The translations under genes were made by a program, and so were the position numbers. From Leptolyngbya iicbica LK (lineage in GTDB: Bacteria > Cyanobacteriota > Cyanobacteriia > Phormidesmidales > Phormidesmidaceae), in NCBI RefSeq assembly GCF_004212215.1, contig NZ_QVFV01000008.1, forward strand, positions 31,930 to 85,825: a stretch of 53,896 nucleotides of DNA. The letters run 5' to 3'. Of this stretch, positions 45,077 through 53,780 are shown piece after piece. How positions within the stretch are numbered: the stretch's first letter is position 1; each line of letters starts with the position of its first letter. Under the pieces are notes generated by a model, which had not been told where the DNA came from, did not search any database, and saw nothing but the letters and a program-made list of their open reading frames with translations.

Positions 45077-45712
45077 TTACAAATAGCCTTCGTCAGCTTC
45101 GCTGTAGATGTAGTTGAAGAGTTCTTCGCCGTTGTACAGATTGATGATCACCACGCGACTGTTGCCGCGATCGTACATGACACGAAACCGGCCATCAGAG
45201 CCGACAAACACATCGCCAGAAGACCGATAGAGCGGACCATTGAAGTAAAATTGGCCTTCGCTAAATTCGGCAGAATATTCGTTGTCGGCTACGCGGAGCA
45301 GTTCAGCGAAGGAAGGAGGGCCGGTGGTGTAATCGTCGTAGCTGCTCGCGTTGCTGTTCGTCACACTGCTGGGTTCGGTAAAGAAGTAGTTGTAGAATTC
45401 CTCGCCCGTTTCATCAGAGATGACGACTACGCGACCGCTGTCGCGATCGTAATTAACGCGAATTCCGTGATCTGTCGCCTGATAGGTGTTGCCATAGCCA
45501 CGATGCAGCACATCGCGAAAATAGAAATTTCCATCCGTAATCTGCACGATAATTTCGTTCGGGCCTTGGGCAGTCATGTAAGTGGTGGGCACCGAGCTTT
45601 GTGCCAGTTGAATCGGCGTGGTCGAAAGGCGGGGATTTGCCTGGGCGGGCATGATGGTGCCCGCTGCCCCCAACATCAGTAAGGTCGCCAAAAGCGTAGT
45701 AGAAGATTTCAT
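45077..45712 (-). CDS. Secreted protein with two tandem beta domains
   Basis: A 211-residue secreted protein. The signal peptide (MKSSTTLLATLLMLGAAGTIMPAQA) ends near residue 25. Residues 52-111 and 144-202 are diverged copies of one motif, each of the form NE(I/Y)...(D/E)G(N/Q)FYF...L(H/Y)R...(D/R)xR(V)xYDRxxxRVVxI...GEE(F/L)(Y/F)NY(F/I). Between them is a polar linker. The protein ends EGYL. The start at 45712 is set by the signal peptide. It is close to the next gene upstream, which encodes a secreted SH3-like protein ending DGYL. The function is unknown; a periplasmic or surface role is likely. Confidence 0.8.
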   Translation of the reverse strand: MKSSTTLLATLLMLGAAGTIMPAQANPRLSTTPIQLAQSSVPTTYMTAQGPNEIIVQITDGNFYFRDVLHRGYGNTYQATDHGIRVNYDRDSGRVVVISDETGEEFYNYFFTEPSSVTNSNASSYDDYTTGPPSFAELLRVADNEYSAEFSEGQFYFNGPLYRSSGDVFVGSDGRFRVMYDRGNSRVVIINLYNGEELFNYIYSEADEGYL

Positions 45713-45910
45713 GGTGATGGTTCTCGAAAAAAGTGTGGATTGGCAGAATGCAGCCATGGCCGGGGGGCCGTCATGATTGAGCGGCTGGCGACAGAGCAGC
45801 GCAGCCTTTAGCCCCTCGCCCAAACCGCCGAGACGATCGCGACACTGCTGCTGCCGCCAGGTTGTGAACATTGATTGAATGACCCGTCCGCGTCTGCGCT
45901 GGCAACGCGA

Positions 45911-46534
45911 TTACAAATAGCCGTCGCTGGGGAAGATGATGAAGTCGCTGCGCACCCAGCCCACTGCGCCGGATTCTAAAAACTGCACTTCACACCAGTT
46001 CAGGTCGCTGCCTGCGGTGTCGGTATCCTGCACGCATTGCAGAATTTCCACCTGATCGCCCGCGAGGCCGTAGCTGTGGGCATAAGAATAGACGGTGGGT
46101 TCGCTACGGACGTTGATTTGGGAACCGCGATCGTAAGCCGTCAGCGTCCCCACCCGTTGGCCATAGTCCTGCACCGGGGCACTGCCGTAGGAACTGCTGG
46201 CATCCCAATAGACGTACAGTTCTGAGCCATCGGGAAACTCAAAACTCTGGCCCGACTCAAACACGTTTTGATAGATCAAACCGCCGTACTGGTCGGTGTA
46301 GCGGCCAGACTGCCCGGTTGGCTCAAAGTCGTAGCGCTGGCCGTTGGCCTGTAACTGCACCCCGATGTAGCCCTGTCGTTGGGAGAAGGTACAGCTGGTG
46401 GATAGATAGGCATAAGCGCCACCGGGGGCGTACAAATCACAGTGGGCTGGCGCGGTATCGGCTTTGGCCGCGATCGCTAACCCTAGGGGCATCAGCGCAG
46501 TCAAGAGAGCGACAGCAGAAATTTTTGTTCTCAT
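45911..46534 (-). CDS. Secreted SH3b-domain protein
   Basis: A 207-residue secreted protein. The signal peptide (about 1-25, ending AIAAKADTA) is followed by a beta domain of about 100 residues with CDLYAPGGAYAYLSTSCTFSQRQG and DGSELYVYWD. A C-terminal bacterial SH3 domain (about 127-203) contains INVRSEPTVYSYAHSYGLAGDQVEILQC and GWVRSDFI, the classic SH3b pattern that often binds cell wall or mediates contacts. Four cysteines could form two disulphides. It ends PSDGYL, a C-terminus shared with the gene downstream. It starts at the ATG at 46534. Confidence 0.85.
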   Translation of the reverse strand: MRTKISAVALLTALMPLGLAIAAKADTAPAHCDLYAPGGAYAYLSTSCTFSQRQGYIGVQLQANGQRYDFEPTGQSGRYTDQYGGLIYQNVFESGQSFEFPDGSELYVYWDASSSYGSAPVQDYGQRVGTLTAYDRGSQINVRSEPTVYSYAHSYGLAGDQVEILQCVQDTDTAGSDLNWCEVQFLESGAVGWVRSDFIIFPSDGYL

Positions 46535-47124
46535 TAGTTTTTAGACAGCAACTTGAACTCAACCTGAAATACTGTGTCGGAAAAATACCCTTCATCTAGT
46601 ATTTGTGCAGCTATGTATAGCATGTCACTTAGCATTTACAGGCACAGATAATACTAAGAAAAGATTCTGGTATGAATTCTTCTGGAAATCCATATCGATA
46701 TCGTTTAGAACCTTTAAGACAAGGAAAGAGCCTGTTTCAGTTAAGTCATTTAAGGAGTTTTATAAGGAAAAACGATCCTTTGGAAATTTTGATCCTGTCG
46801 CTTTTAGCTACCGAGTGGTTGGCTGAAATGGTTAGATAAAGTCATGGCTGAAGAGTACATCCCACTTTTGTCAATTGGCCCACCCTGCGGGAAGTGCAAA
46901 GCTCTACATCTCCCAGCCCCTGCTCCTAGTTTTTGGAAAAGGGGGCGGATAAGTCTCTCTCTAGGCTGAGCGAGGAATTCAGGGGAGGGTGACGCAACGG
47001 GGATGCACTCCGGACTGAATTACGAGTGTTGAGCATGGGCCTGAGTTTGTGAGCTTGAGGGTCCTCCTCAGTCAGTCATCGGACAGCACGACAGGGTTAA
47101 GGGGAATGTTGAGGGATGGGTGAT
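46535..47124. other. AT-rich then GC-rich spacer before the AAA locus
   Basis: About 590 bp. The left half (46540-46860) is AT-richer than most of the window and lacks a convincing gene; a plus-strand frame at 46605-46826 has no ribosome-binding site or recognisable motif. The right half is upstream of the HTH-AAA gene and contains purine-rich stretches but no known element. Confidence 0.4.
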
Positions 47125-48474
47125 ATGAGCCCCAGGGAAAAATTTACAAAGCGCCAGCGGGGTGTATTTTTGAGCGCTGAGGGGCGACGTCGGCTTACCG
47201 CTGCGATTAATCAGGCCGCAGTCTTGATGAATCAAGGCGATCGCTTCACGGCGGCGGATATTAGCCAGCAGACGGGAGTTTCTAAGTCAACGATTAGTCG
47301 GCTCTGGTCGGGCAAGGTAGGGGTTGACCACAAGTCAGTGCAGTTAATTTTCAGCACCTTTGACCTGGAGCTGACGTTAGATGACTTGCAGAGTCCGCAA
47401 AGCAAGGGGGCAGTGGGGGCCGCGTCTACCCCGACCCCCCTCTCAGGGCCGCTCCCCTATCCCACGGGGCCAGTGCCGCTAGATTCACCGCTGTACGTGG
47501 TGCGATCGCCCTTAGAAGAACGGGCGTATCACGAAATGACGCAGCCGGGTTGTGTGATCCGCATTAAAGCTCCCTCTGGATTTGGCAAGAGTTCTCTGGT
47601 GTTGCGGCTATTAGCCCAGGCCGAAAAACTGGGTTATGGCATCGCCTCCATCGACCTCCTTCAGGTCGAACCCAGCACATTGACGAATCCCAGCGCATTT
47701 TTGCGTTGGTTTTGCCACGCGATCGCCGTCAAATTGGGTCGCCAACTCAATGTCGAAGACTATTGGAGCGATGTACTGGGCAACGCCCTGAGCACAACCC
47801 TGTTTATCCGTGAGCAAATTTTAGACGCCAGTGCGGTGCCCTTTTTGCTCCATATTAAGGAGTTCGACCGGCTATTTGACCACGCCGCCACCGCCCAAAC
47901 CGTTTTGCCCGTGCTGCGCTCATGGTATGAGGAAGCGCGGCACGATGCCGGGTGGCAGCGCCTGCGGCAAGTGGTGTCTTATGCCACCGAGAGCTACTTG
48001 CCCCTCGACATCAATCAATCGCCGTTTAACGTCGGCTTACCCATTCCCTTGCCAGAGTTCACGCCTGCGCAGGTCAATGACCTGGTGGCATGGCATGGCC
48101 TGGAGCTCGATGCCGTCGCGCAGCAGCAGTTGATGACACTAGTGGGGGGACATCCACAACTGATTCGATTAGCGCTTTACCATTTACGTCAGCAAGCGTT
48201 GACCTTGACTGAGTTGCGACAGCAGGCAGCGGAGCGTACGGGCATTTTCCATAGTTATTTGCAGGAGATGCTGGTGCGGGTGCAGGATGGGCCGGAGCAA
48301 ATGGCGGTGCTGAAAGAATTGGTGATGAGCGATCGCCCGATCTCGCTCGACCCCATCTTGGCGTATCAGCTTGAGGCGACGGGCTTGATTAAATCGACCT
48401 CGACCGGTTGGATAATGAGTCTAGAGCTTTATCGCGATTATCTGCGGAATGCCCTATTTTCGCTGTATGAGTAG
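47125..48474 (+). CDS. HTH plus AAA-like (STAND-type) ATPase
   Basis: A 449-residue protein. The N-terminal helical HTH (about residues 8-90; KRQRGVFLSAEGRRRL, FTAADISQQTGVSKSTISRLWSGKVGVDHKSVQLIFSTFDLEL) is the type found in cyanobacterial AAA/WD40 signalling proteins. After a Pro-rich linker comes an AAA-like domain: Walker A APSGFGKSSLVLRLL (about 147-161), and a degenerate Walker B (FLLHIKEFDRL). The arginine-finger/sensor region PFNVGLPIPLPEFTP and the C-terminal GGHPQLIRLALYHLRQ are typical of PF14516-like domains. The ATG at 47125 has GAGGG 9 nt upstream. Its stop codon TAG lies inside the left REP palindrome. Confidence 0.83.
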   Translation: MSPREKFTKRQRGVFLSAEGRRRLTAAINQAAVLMNQGDRFTAADISQQTGVSKSTISRLWSGKVGVDHKSVQLIFSTFDLELTLDDLQSPQSKGAVGAASTPTPLSGPLPYPTGPVPLDSPLYVVRSPLEERAYHEMTQPGCVIRIKAPSGFGKSSLVLRLLAQAEKLGYGIASIDLLQVEPSTLTNPSAFLRWFCHAIAVKLGRQLNVEDYWSDVLGNALSTTLFIREQILDASAVPFLLHIKEFDRLFDHAATAQTVLPVLRSWYEEARHDAGWQRLRQVVSYATESYLPLDINQSPFNVGLPIPLPEFTPAQVNDLVAWHGLELDAVAQQQLMTLVGGHPQLIRLALYHLRQQALTLTELRQQAAERTGIFHSYLQEMLVRVQDGPEQMAVLKELVMSDRPISLDPILAYQLEATGLIKSTSTGWIMSLELYRDYLRNALFSLYE

Positions 48475-48491
48475 GGTGGGCACTGCCCACC
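48471..48491 (+). repeat. REP palindrome, left copy
   Basis: GTAGGGTGGGCACTGCCCACC: the core GTGGGCACTGCCCAC is a near-perfect palindrome. An identical 21-mer in the opposite orientation lies at 49149-49169. The pair brackets a RAYT gene. The TAG at 48472-48474 is also the stop codon of the upstream AAA gene. Confidence 0.9.
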
Positions 48492-48550
48492 ATCCCCTCT
48501 ATCACCAGTCAATCGGGAACACTCAACTTAACGTCTCTTCCCATCCCCAA

Positions 48551-49123
48551 ATGCCTGATTACCGACGTGTCTACACTCCCGGTGGGGCGGTCTTTCTCAC
48601 TCTGGTCACTTACAATCGAAAAACTCTCTTTGCACAGCCCGAAAATATCCAACGCCTGCGTCAGGCGGCGGCCATCGTTAAGACCGAAATGCCCTTCGAC
48701 ATCACTGCCGCCGTTATCCTTCCTGATCACCTGCACTTTGTCTGGACTCTGCCCCCTCACGATGACAACTACTCCAAGCGCGTCGGTCGACTGAAGGTAT
48801 TGTTTACTCGATCCTTTAAAGGAAATGTGGCGCTACCGCAGGATGTGTGTCTGTCTCGCCAACGGCAGCGAGAAAGCGACGTATGGCAGCGACGATTTTG
48901 GGAGCACACCATTCGCGATGAAGCCGATTGGATTGGACACATCAATTATTTGCACTACAACCCGGTCAAGCATGGCTTTGTCGGGTGCCCCCATCAGTGG
49001 GAGTTCTCAAGCTTTCGGCAATTTGTCAAGAATGGATTTTATGCAAAGGATTGGGGATGTCGGTGCGGCGGGCAAGAGGCCGGGGTTGAGTATGAGGGGG
49101 CGAGTTTGGTGGTGGGCGAATAG
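48551..49123 (+). CDS. REP-associated tyrosine transposase (RAYT, Y1-type HUH)
   Basis: A 190-residue HUH single-strand nuclease of the Transposase_17/Y1 family. The HUH motif is PDHLHFVWTLP (two His around residue 57), and the catalytic Tyr lies in INYLHYNPVKHGFVGCPHQWEFSSF (family pattern YIHxNPVKhGlv). It begins MPDYRRVYTPGGAVFLTLVTYNRKTLF, typical of RAYTs. The ATG at 48551 is chosen because the upstream frame runs through the REP spacer. RAYTs act on REP palindromes, which flank this gene on both sides. All catalytic residues appear intact, so it may be active. Confidence 0.92.
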   Translation: MPDYRRVYTPGGAVFLTLVTYNRKTLFAQPENIQRLRQAAAIVKTEMPFDITAAVILPDHLHFVWTLPPHDDNYSKRVGRLKVLFTRSFKGNVALPQDVCLSRQRQRESDVWQRRFWEHTIRDEADWIGHINYLHYNPVKHGFVGCPHQWEFSSFRQFVKNGFYAKDWGCRCGGQEAGVEYEGASLVVGE

Positions 49124-49130
49124 ATTGGGG

Positions 49131-49140
49131 GGTGGGCAGT
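49131..49140 (-). repeat. Partial REP half
   Basis: GGTGGGCAGT is an isolated half of the REP palindrome, 8 bp before the full right copy. In RAYT-associated REPs paired elements with a degenerate second copy are common. Confidence 0.5.
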
Positions 49141-49148
49141 TATCAGGT

Positions 49149-49169
49149 GGTGGGCAGTGCCCACCCTAC
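49149..49169 (-). repeat. REP palindrome, right copy
   Basis: An exact reverse complement of the left REP (48471-48491) over 21 bases. With it, the element spans 48471-49169 and resembles a REP-RAYT unit. It lies 42 bp before the start codon of the large AAA-PAS-WD40 gene and could influence its expression. Confidence 0.9.
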
Positions 49170-49210
49170 TTTTTCTACTGGATGATTAGAGGCATCTCCT
49201 TGCAAAGCTT

Positions 49211-52200
49211 ATGACCTCATCCTTTTGCTATCACGTCGGCGGCTGTCTGCAAGCCGATGCCCCTAACTATGTGGTGCGCCAGGCCGATCGCGACCTTCAA
49301 GCGGCCCTGCAAGCTCGCGAGTTTGGCTATGTCTTTAGCTCGCGGCAAATGGGCAAGTCGTCGCTGTTGATCCGCATGAAGCAGCAGCTGCAAGCGACGG
49401 GGGCGGCCTGCGCCTATCTGGATATGACCCGCCTGGGCACCACGGGCCTCACCCAAACCCAGTGGTATGCCGGGGTGGTGATGAGCCTGCTGCAAAGTTT
49501 GGGCCTCTCCCAACGGCTCCAGTTTCATGACTGGTGGCAAGCCCACGCCGAGTTGACGCTGGTGCAGCGCCTCAATCACCTGGTGGAAACGGTGCTCTTG
49601 CCCGAGGAGACCGGGCCGCCGCTCTATATCTTTATCGACGAAATCGACAGCCTGCTCAGTCTGGAGTTTTCTACCGACGACTTTTTTGCCTGGATGCGAG
49701 CCTGCTATAACCAGCGATCGCACGATCCCCGCTATCGTCGCCTCACGTTTGCCCTCTTTGGGGTCACGACACCAACAGACTTGATGGCCGATAAACAACG
49801 GACCCCTTTCAACGTGGGGCGGGCGATTCCCCTTACGGGTTTTACCCTGGCGGAGAGTGCGCCCCTGCAAGCGGGGCTGGAACCCTGGGTGGATCATCCC
49901 TCGGCGGTTCTCAAAAGCATTCTGGACTGGACGGCAGGGCAGCCATTTTTGACGCAAAAGCTGTGTGACCTGGCAGTGCAAACGGCGCAGCAGGCCGAGA
50001 TGCAGCCGTTGTCGCTATCGTCCGGTATGGCGGAACTGTGGGTTGAGGAACTGGTGCGATCGCGCATCCTCGACCATTGGGAAGCCCAAGACGAACCCAT
50101 TCACCTGCGCACCATTCGCGACCATCTGTTCTGGCATCAGAACCGCACCGGGCGCATTTTGGGTATTTATCAAGCGCTATTGCAAGGGCAAACCATCCCC
50201 ACTGACGATAGCCGCGAACAGGTTGATTTACTGCTGTCTGGACTACTGGTGCGCCAGGGCAATCGCCTCGCCATCAAAAACCGCATTTATCAGGAGGTGT
50301 TCACTGAGCCGTGGGTCGAGCGACAACTCCAACGCTTGCGGCCCTACGCGGCGGCCCTGACCGGGTGGGTGACCCGCGATCGCCAAGACCCCACCTATCT
50401 TTTGCAAGGTCAGACACTGCAACAGGCAGAGCAGTGGGCGCAGGGCAAAAGTCTCAGCGATCTGGACTACCAGTTTCTCGCGGCCAGTCAAGATGCCGAA
50501 CGCCAGCGGATCCAGCACCTTTTGGATGCGAAAGCGGAGAGCGAGCGGTTCTTTCGCCAATTGGCCGAAGCCGTGCCCCAAATCGTGTGGATTGTGGAAC
50601 CCGACGGCAACCTGTCCTACAGCAATCAGCAGGGTAAAGATTTTTCGGGGTTGCCCCTAGAGGCTCTGCAAGGGCAACAGCGCATGAATGTGGTGCACCC
50701 CGACGATCGCCCTGGCAGTCGCGCCGCTTGGGAAAACGCTCACGCCACGGGTGAACCCTACGAGGTGCAGCTGCGGATGCGGGATGCCGAGGGGAATTAT
50801 CGCTGGTTTCTCAATCGAGCAGTGCCGATTCGCGATGCCCAGGGCCAGGTGATGAAATGGTTTGGCACCAGCACCGATCTGGATGATGTGAAGCGGGTGG
50901 AAGAAGCCAAGCGCCTGCAAGAGGTGGAGGCGCGGTTGGTAGAGCAAGAAAAACGCCTGCAACAAGAACAGCGGGCGCGACGATTACAGCGATCGCTGCT
51001 CGGATCCGTCAGCTTGGCCTTGCTCGTGTCGACCCTATTGGGCAGTTTTGCCTTTTGGGAAAAACGCCAGTCGGCGCTGCGAGAAGTGGCCGCCATCACC
51101 AATGCCTCCGAAGCGCAGTTTGCCTCCGGCAATCGATTAGATGCTTTGGTAGCAGCGATGCAGGCCCAAACTCGTCTCAACCAGTTGTCCCAGGCCCCCG
51201 CATCCCTAGCCACTCAAGTCGAAGCAGATCTGCGGCGGGCTAGCTTTCAAGTGGTGGAACGCAATCGATTTGGCACGGATGCTGGCATTGTTTTAGGGAC
51301 GGCAGTGAATGCCGAGGGTCGCATCGCATCAGCTCACCTATCGGGCGCGATCGCCCTGTGGCACCCCGATGGTCGCCTGATCCAAGTGCTGACTGGGCAC
51401 GAGGGCGAAGTCATGGATGTGGCGTTTAGCCCCGATGGGAAAATCCTGATCTCGACGGGACGCGATGGTACTGTGCGCTGGTGGACGGCAGACGGCACCC
51501 CCATTAAAACCGTGAATGCCCACCAAAATCGTGGCATGGCTGTGGATGTGAGTCCCGACTGGCAGTGGATCGCCTCTGCCAGCGAAGACCAGACCGTAAA
51601 ACTCTGGAGCCGCGACGGGCAACTGCAACAGACTTTCCGGGGGCACGATGATTTTGTCTGGGATGTGGCCTTTAGCCCCGACAGTCAAACCCTGGCCTCG
51701 GCCAGTTGGGACAATACGCTGAAACTCTGGTCGATGAACGGCCAACGCTTGCAGACCTTCGCCAATCGGCAAGTGTCAGAGAAGGGCGAAAATCGGTTAG
51801 TCAGCGTTACGTTTAGCCCCAATGGGCAAACCATTGCCACTGGCGACTGGTACGGTGATGTGATTTGGTGGCAGCGCGATGGCACCTGGCTGCGCACCCA
51901 GTCAGAGCACGACAATGCGGTGATTAGTCTAGCGTTTAGTCCTGACGGTCAGACCCTGGCCTCCAGCAGTTGGGACGACACAATCAAGTTTTGGAACACT
52001 GAGGGCAATCTGATCAAAACGCTAGCCGGACATGCGACGGGTACTTGGGAGGTACAGTTTGCCGGAGATAACCAACGCCTGATCTCTGGCGGCGGCGATA
52101 GTCTGTTGCGTCTCTGGCAACTGCAACCGGAAAGCCTCACGGTCTTGCGCGGTCACCAAGCCTCGGTGTGGGGAGTCGCGTGGACGCCCGATGGGCACAT

Positions 52201-53149
52201 TGTGTCGGCCAGCGCTGATGGCACCCTGAAGCAGTGGAATGCTCAGAATCATCTCCAGCACTCGATCACTGTGGAGCGGGGCGAGAGTTGGACAGTGGCG
52301 GTGAGTCCCAACGATGGCGCGATCGCGGCGGTGCACAACGATGGCAGCCTTACCCTTTGGGATGGCGCGGGCAATTTGCGGCAAACGGTATTGGCCCATG
52401 AGGATGTGGCGTTTGATGTTGCCTACAACGCCAACGGTCAGGCAATCGCCACCACCGGTTGGGATGGGGCGATTCGGCTTTGGAGCGATGATGGCACTGC
52501 CCAGCAAACCCTAATCGCTGATCAGCAGCGGTTAAATGCGGTGGCGTTCAGTCCGGATGATCAGTGGTTAGCTGCCGTCGGGGACGACCAAATTTTGCGA
52601 CTTTGGCAACGCCAAGCGTCTGGTCAGTTTGTGATTCCGCCTCAGATCGAACTCACTGCCGACACCGAGAATCTGCTGGATGTTGCCTTTAGTCCAGACA
52701 GTCAATACGTCGCAACAGCGGGTGAGGGGGGCCTGGTCAAACTCTGGACGCTGGCTGGGGAACCCGTGAAGACGTTGGAGGGACACACTGCTCGCGTGAA
52801 TGCGATCGCCTTTATACCCTCTAACTCTGGATTGCCAACAGACTGGGGCACCGTGTTAGTCACCGCCAGTTGGGATAAAAGCATCAAACTCTGGGGTCTG
52901 GACGGCACCTTGCGCCTCACCCTGGAAGGCCACGAAGAGCGAGTGCTGGATGTGGATTTTGCGCCTGCCACGGCGACTCATGGCCCAATGCTGGCATCGA
53001 GCGGCATTGATGATGTGGTGATTGTGTGGCCGCTCGATCAACTCCTCAACCCCGATCAAGTCATGGCCGCAGGCTGCACTTGGGTGCAAGACTACCTCGC
53101 CACGCACCCAGAGGTTGCCACTCAAGTCAACATCTGCCAGAAGCCATAG
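49211..53149 (+). CDS. AAA-like/PAS/transmembrane/14-unit WD40 signalling protein
   Basis: A 1312-residue multidomain protein. An AAA-like ATPase domain (PF14516-like, residues 1-370) has Walker A FSSRQMGKSSLL (GKSS 48-51), Walker B LYIFIDEIDSLL (about 138-148), and TPFNVGRAIPLTGFTLAE. A linker typical of the family (LLQGQTLQQAEQWAQGKSLSD, about 395-420) is followed by a PAS/PAC domain (about 451-556; WIVEPDGNLSYSNQQG, VVHPDDR, GNYRWFLNRAVPIRD), a short coiled coil, one TM helix (about 595-615), a helical segment and WD40 repeats (about 695-1275). I count 14 units, enough for two seven-bladed propellers; many end in the VKLW/LRLW pattern. Ligand, partners and output are unknown. It lies 88 bp after the RAYT gene. 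Confidence 0.9.
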   Translation: MTSSFCYHVGGCLQADAPNYVVRQADRDLQAALQAREFGYVFSSRQMGKSSLLIRMKQQLQATGAACAYLDMTRLGTTGLTQTQWYAGVVMSLLQSLGLSQRLQFHDWWQAHAELTLVQRLNHLVETVLLPEETGPPLYIFIDEIDSLLSLEFSTDDFFAWMRACYNQRSHDPRYRRLTFALFGVTTPTDLMADKQRTPFNVGRAIPLTGFTLAESAPLQAGLEPWVDHPSAVLKSILDWTAGQPFLTQKLCDLAVQTAQQAEMQPLSLSSGMAELWVEELVRSRILDHWEAQDEPIHLRTIRDHLFWHQNRTGRILGIYQALLQGQTIPTDDSREQVDLLLSGLLVRQGNRLAIKNRIYQEVFTEPWVERQLQRLRPYAAALTGWVTRDRQDPTYLLQGQTLQQAEQWAQGKSLSDLDYQFLAASQDAERQRIQHLLDAKAESERFFRQLAEAVPQIVWIVEPDGNLSYSNQQGKDFSGLPLEALQGQQRMNVVHPDDRPGSRAAWENAHATGEPYEVQLRMRDAEGNYRWFLNRAVPIRDAQGQVMKWFGTSTDLDDVKRVEEAKRLQEVEARLVEQEKRLQQEQRARRLQRSLLGSVSLALLVSTLLGSFAFWEKRQSALREVAAITNASEAQFASGNRLDALVAAMQAQTRLNQLSQAPASLATQVEADLRRASFQVVERNRFGTDAGIVLGTAVNAEGRIASAHLSGAIALWHPDGRLIQVLTGHEGEVMDVAFSPDGKILISTGRDGTVRWWTADGTPIKTVNAHQNRGMAVDVSPDWQWIASASEDQTVKLWSRDGQLQQTFRGHDDFVWDVAFSPDSQTLASASWDNTLKLWSMNGQRLQTFANRQVSEKGENRLVSVTFSPNGQTIATGDWYGDVIWWQRDGTWLRTQSEHDNAVISLAFSPDGQTLASSSWDDTIKFWNTEGNLIKTLAGHATGTWEVQFAGDNQRLISGGGDSLLRLWQLQPESLTVLRGHQASVWGVAWTPDGHIVSASADGTLKQWNAQNHLQHSITVERGESWTVAVSPNDGAIAAVHNDGSLTLWDGAGNLRQTVLAHEDVAFDVAYNANGQAIATTGWDGAIRLWSDDGTAQQTLIADQQRLNAVAFSPDDQWLAAVGDDQILRLWQRQASGQFVIPPQIELTADTENLLDVAFSPDSQYVATAGEGGLVKLWTLAGEPVKTLEGHTARVNAIAFIPSNSGLPTDWGTVLVTASWDKSIKLWGLDGTLRLTLEGHEERVLDVDFAPATATHGPMLASSGIDDVVIVWPLDQLLNPDQVMAAGCTWVQDYLATHPEVATQVNICQKP

Positions 53150-53195
53150 GTTGTCCGGGCAAGGCTGTAGACATTGCTTCGGTTAACACCCAGCT

Positions 53196-53705
53196 TTACA
53201 AGCAGTTCAGCACCATGTGGCCGTCGGAGGCATTTTCTGGGGCGGGGTCGAGGCCTGCGTGATCGCTGAGGCATTGGACGCGGGTGTATTCGCCCTCATT
53301 GAGTTGCAGGGCATTGTCGGCGATCGCCGGAGCCACCACCGTCACCCCCTCAAAGCCCGATTCGCGATCGCTTTCAAAGCCGTCAAAGGTAGAGCCACAG
53401 CTCACGAGTTGGTCATCGCTGCCCGGTTCTTCTCCCACAAAGGAAATCGCCAGCTTGCCGTCACCGCCCATGCAGTAGGCGTCGAGCATGGCAAATTCAG
53501 CCATGACAATGGTTTGACCATCCTCGCTGAGGGTCACGCCTTCCACGATTTCAGAAACCGGGGTTTCGGGGTCGGGGGTGGCGACTTCTGTCTCAGGGGG
53601 CAGGTCGGCCTCGGGTGCGGTGTCAGTTTCGACACTGGGGTTGGTGCAGGCGGTGAGCGAAAGGAGGGCGATCGCTCCCCAGGTACTAAAAAGTCGAGTA
53701 TTCAT
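53196..53705 (-). CDS. Small lipoprotein of unknown function
   Basis: A 169-residue lipoprotein. The signal MNTRLFSTWGAIALLSLTAC has a clear lipobox (Cys20). An acidic Pro/Glu/Thr linker (about 21-55) precedes a small domain with four Cys that can form disulphides (YCMGGDGKLAISFVGEE, VSCGSTFDGF, VQCLSDHAG, VLNC). The pattern and the C-terminal Cys recall small secreted inhibitor-like or scaffold proteins, but I recognise no family. It is convergent with the large WD40 gene, only about 45 bp away. Confidence 0.75.
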   Translation of the reverse strand: MNTRLFSTWGAIALLSLTACTNPSVETDTAPEADLPPETEVATPDPETPVSEIVEGVTLSEDGQTIVMAEFAMLDAYCMGGDGKLAISFVGEEPGSDDQLVSCGSTFDGFESDRESGFEGVTVVAPAIADNALQLNEGEYTRVQCLSDHAGLDPAPENASDGHMVLNCL

Positions 53706-53780
53706 GGGCTGTCATCATGTATTTGCAGTGAAGTGAATCGTCGGGACGCAGGGTCGTGTGCCTAAATCCCGGCAAAGGCC

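Noticed and set aside
46605-46826. Plus-strand frame of 73 codons in the AT-rich spacer
   Set aside because: No ribosome-binding site, no motif, and biased composition expected of AT-rich non-coding DNA; not strong enough to list as a gene.
46535-47124. Possible retron or other structured non-coding RNA next to the AAA locus
   Set aside because: No reverse transcriptase gene is present and I could not find a convincing inverted-repeat pair.
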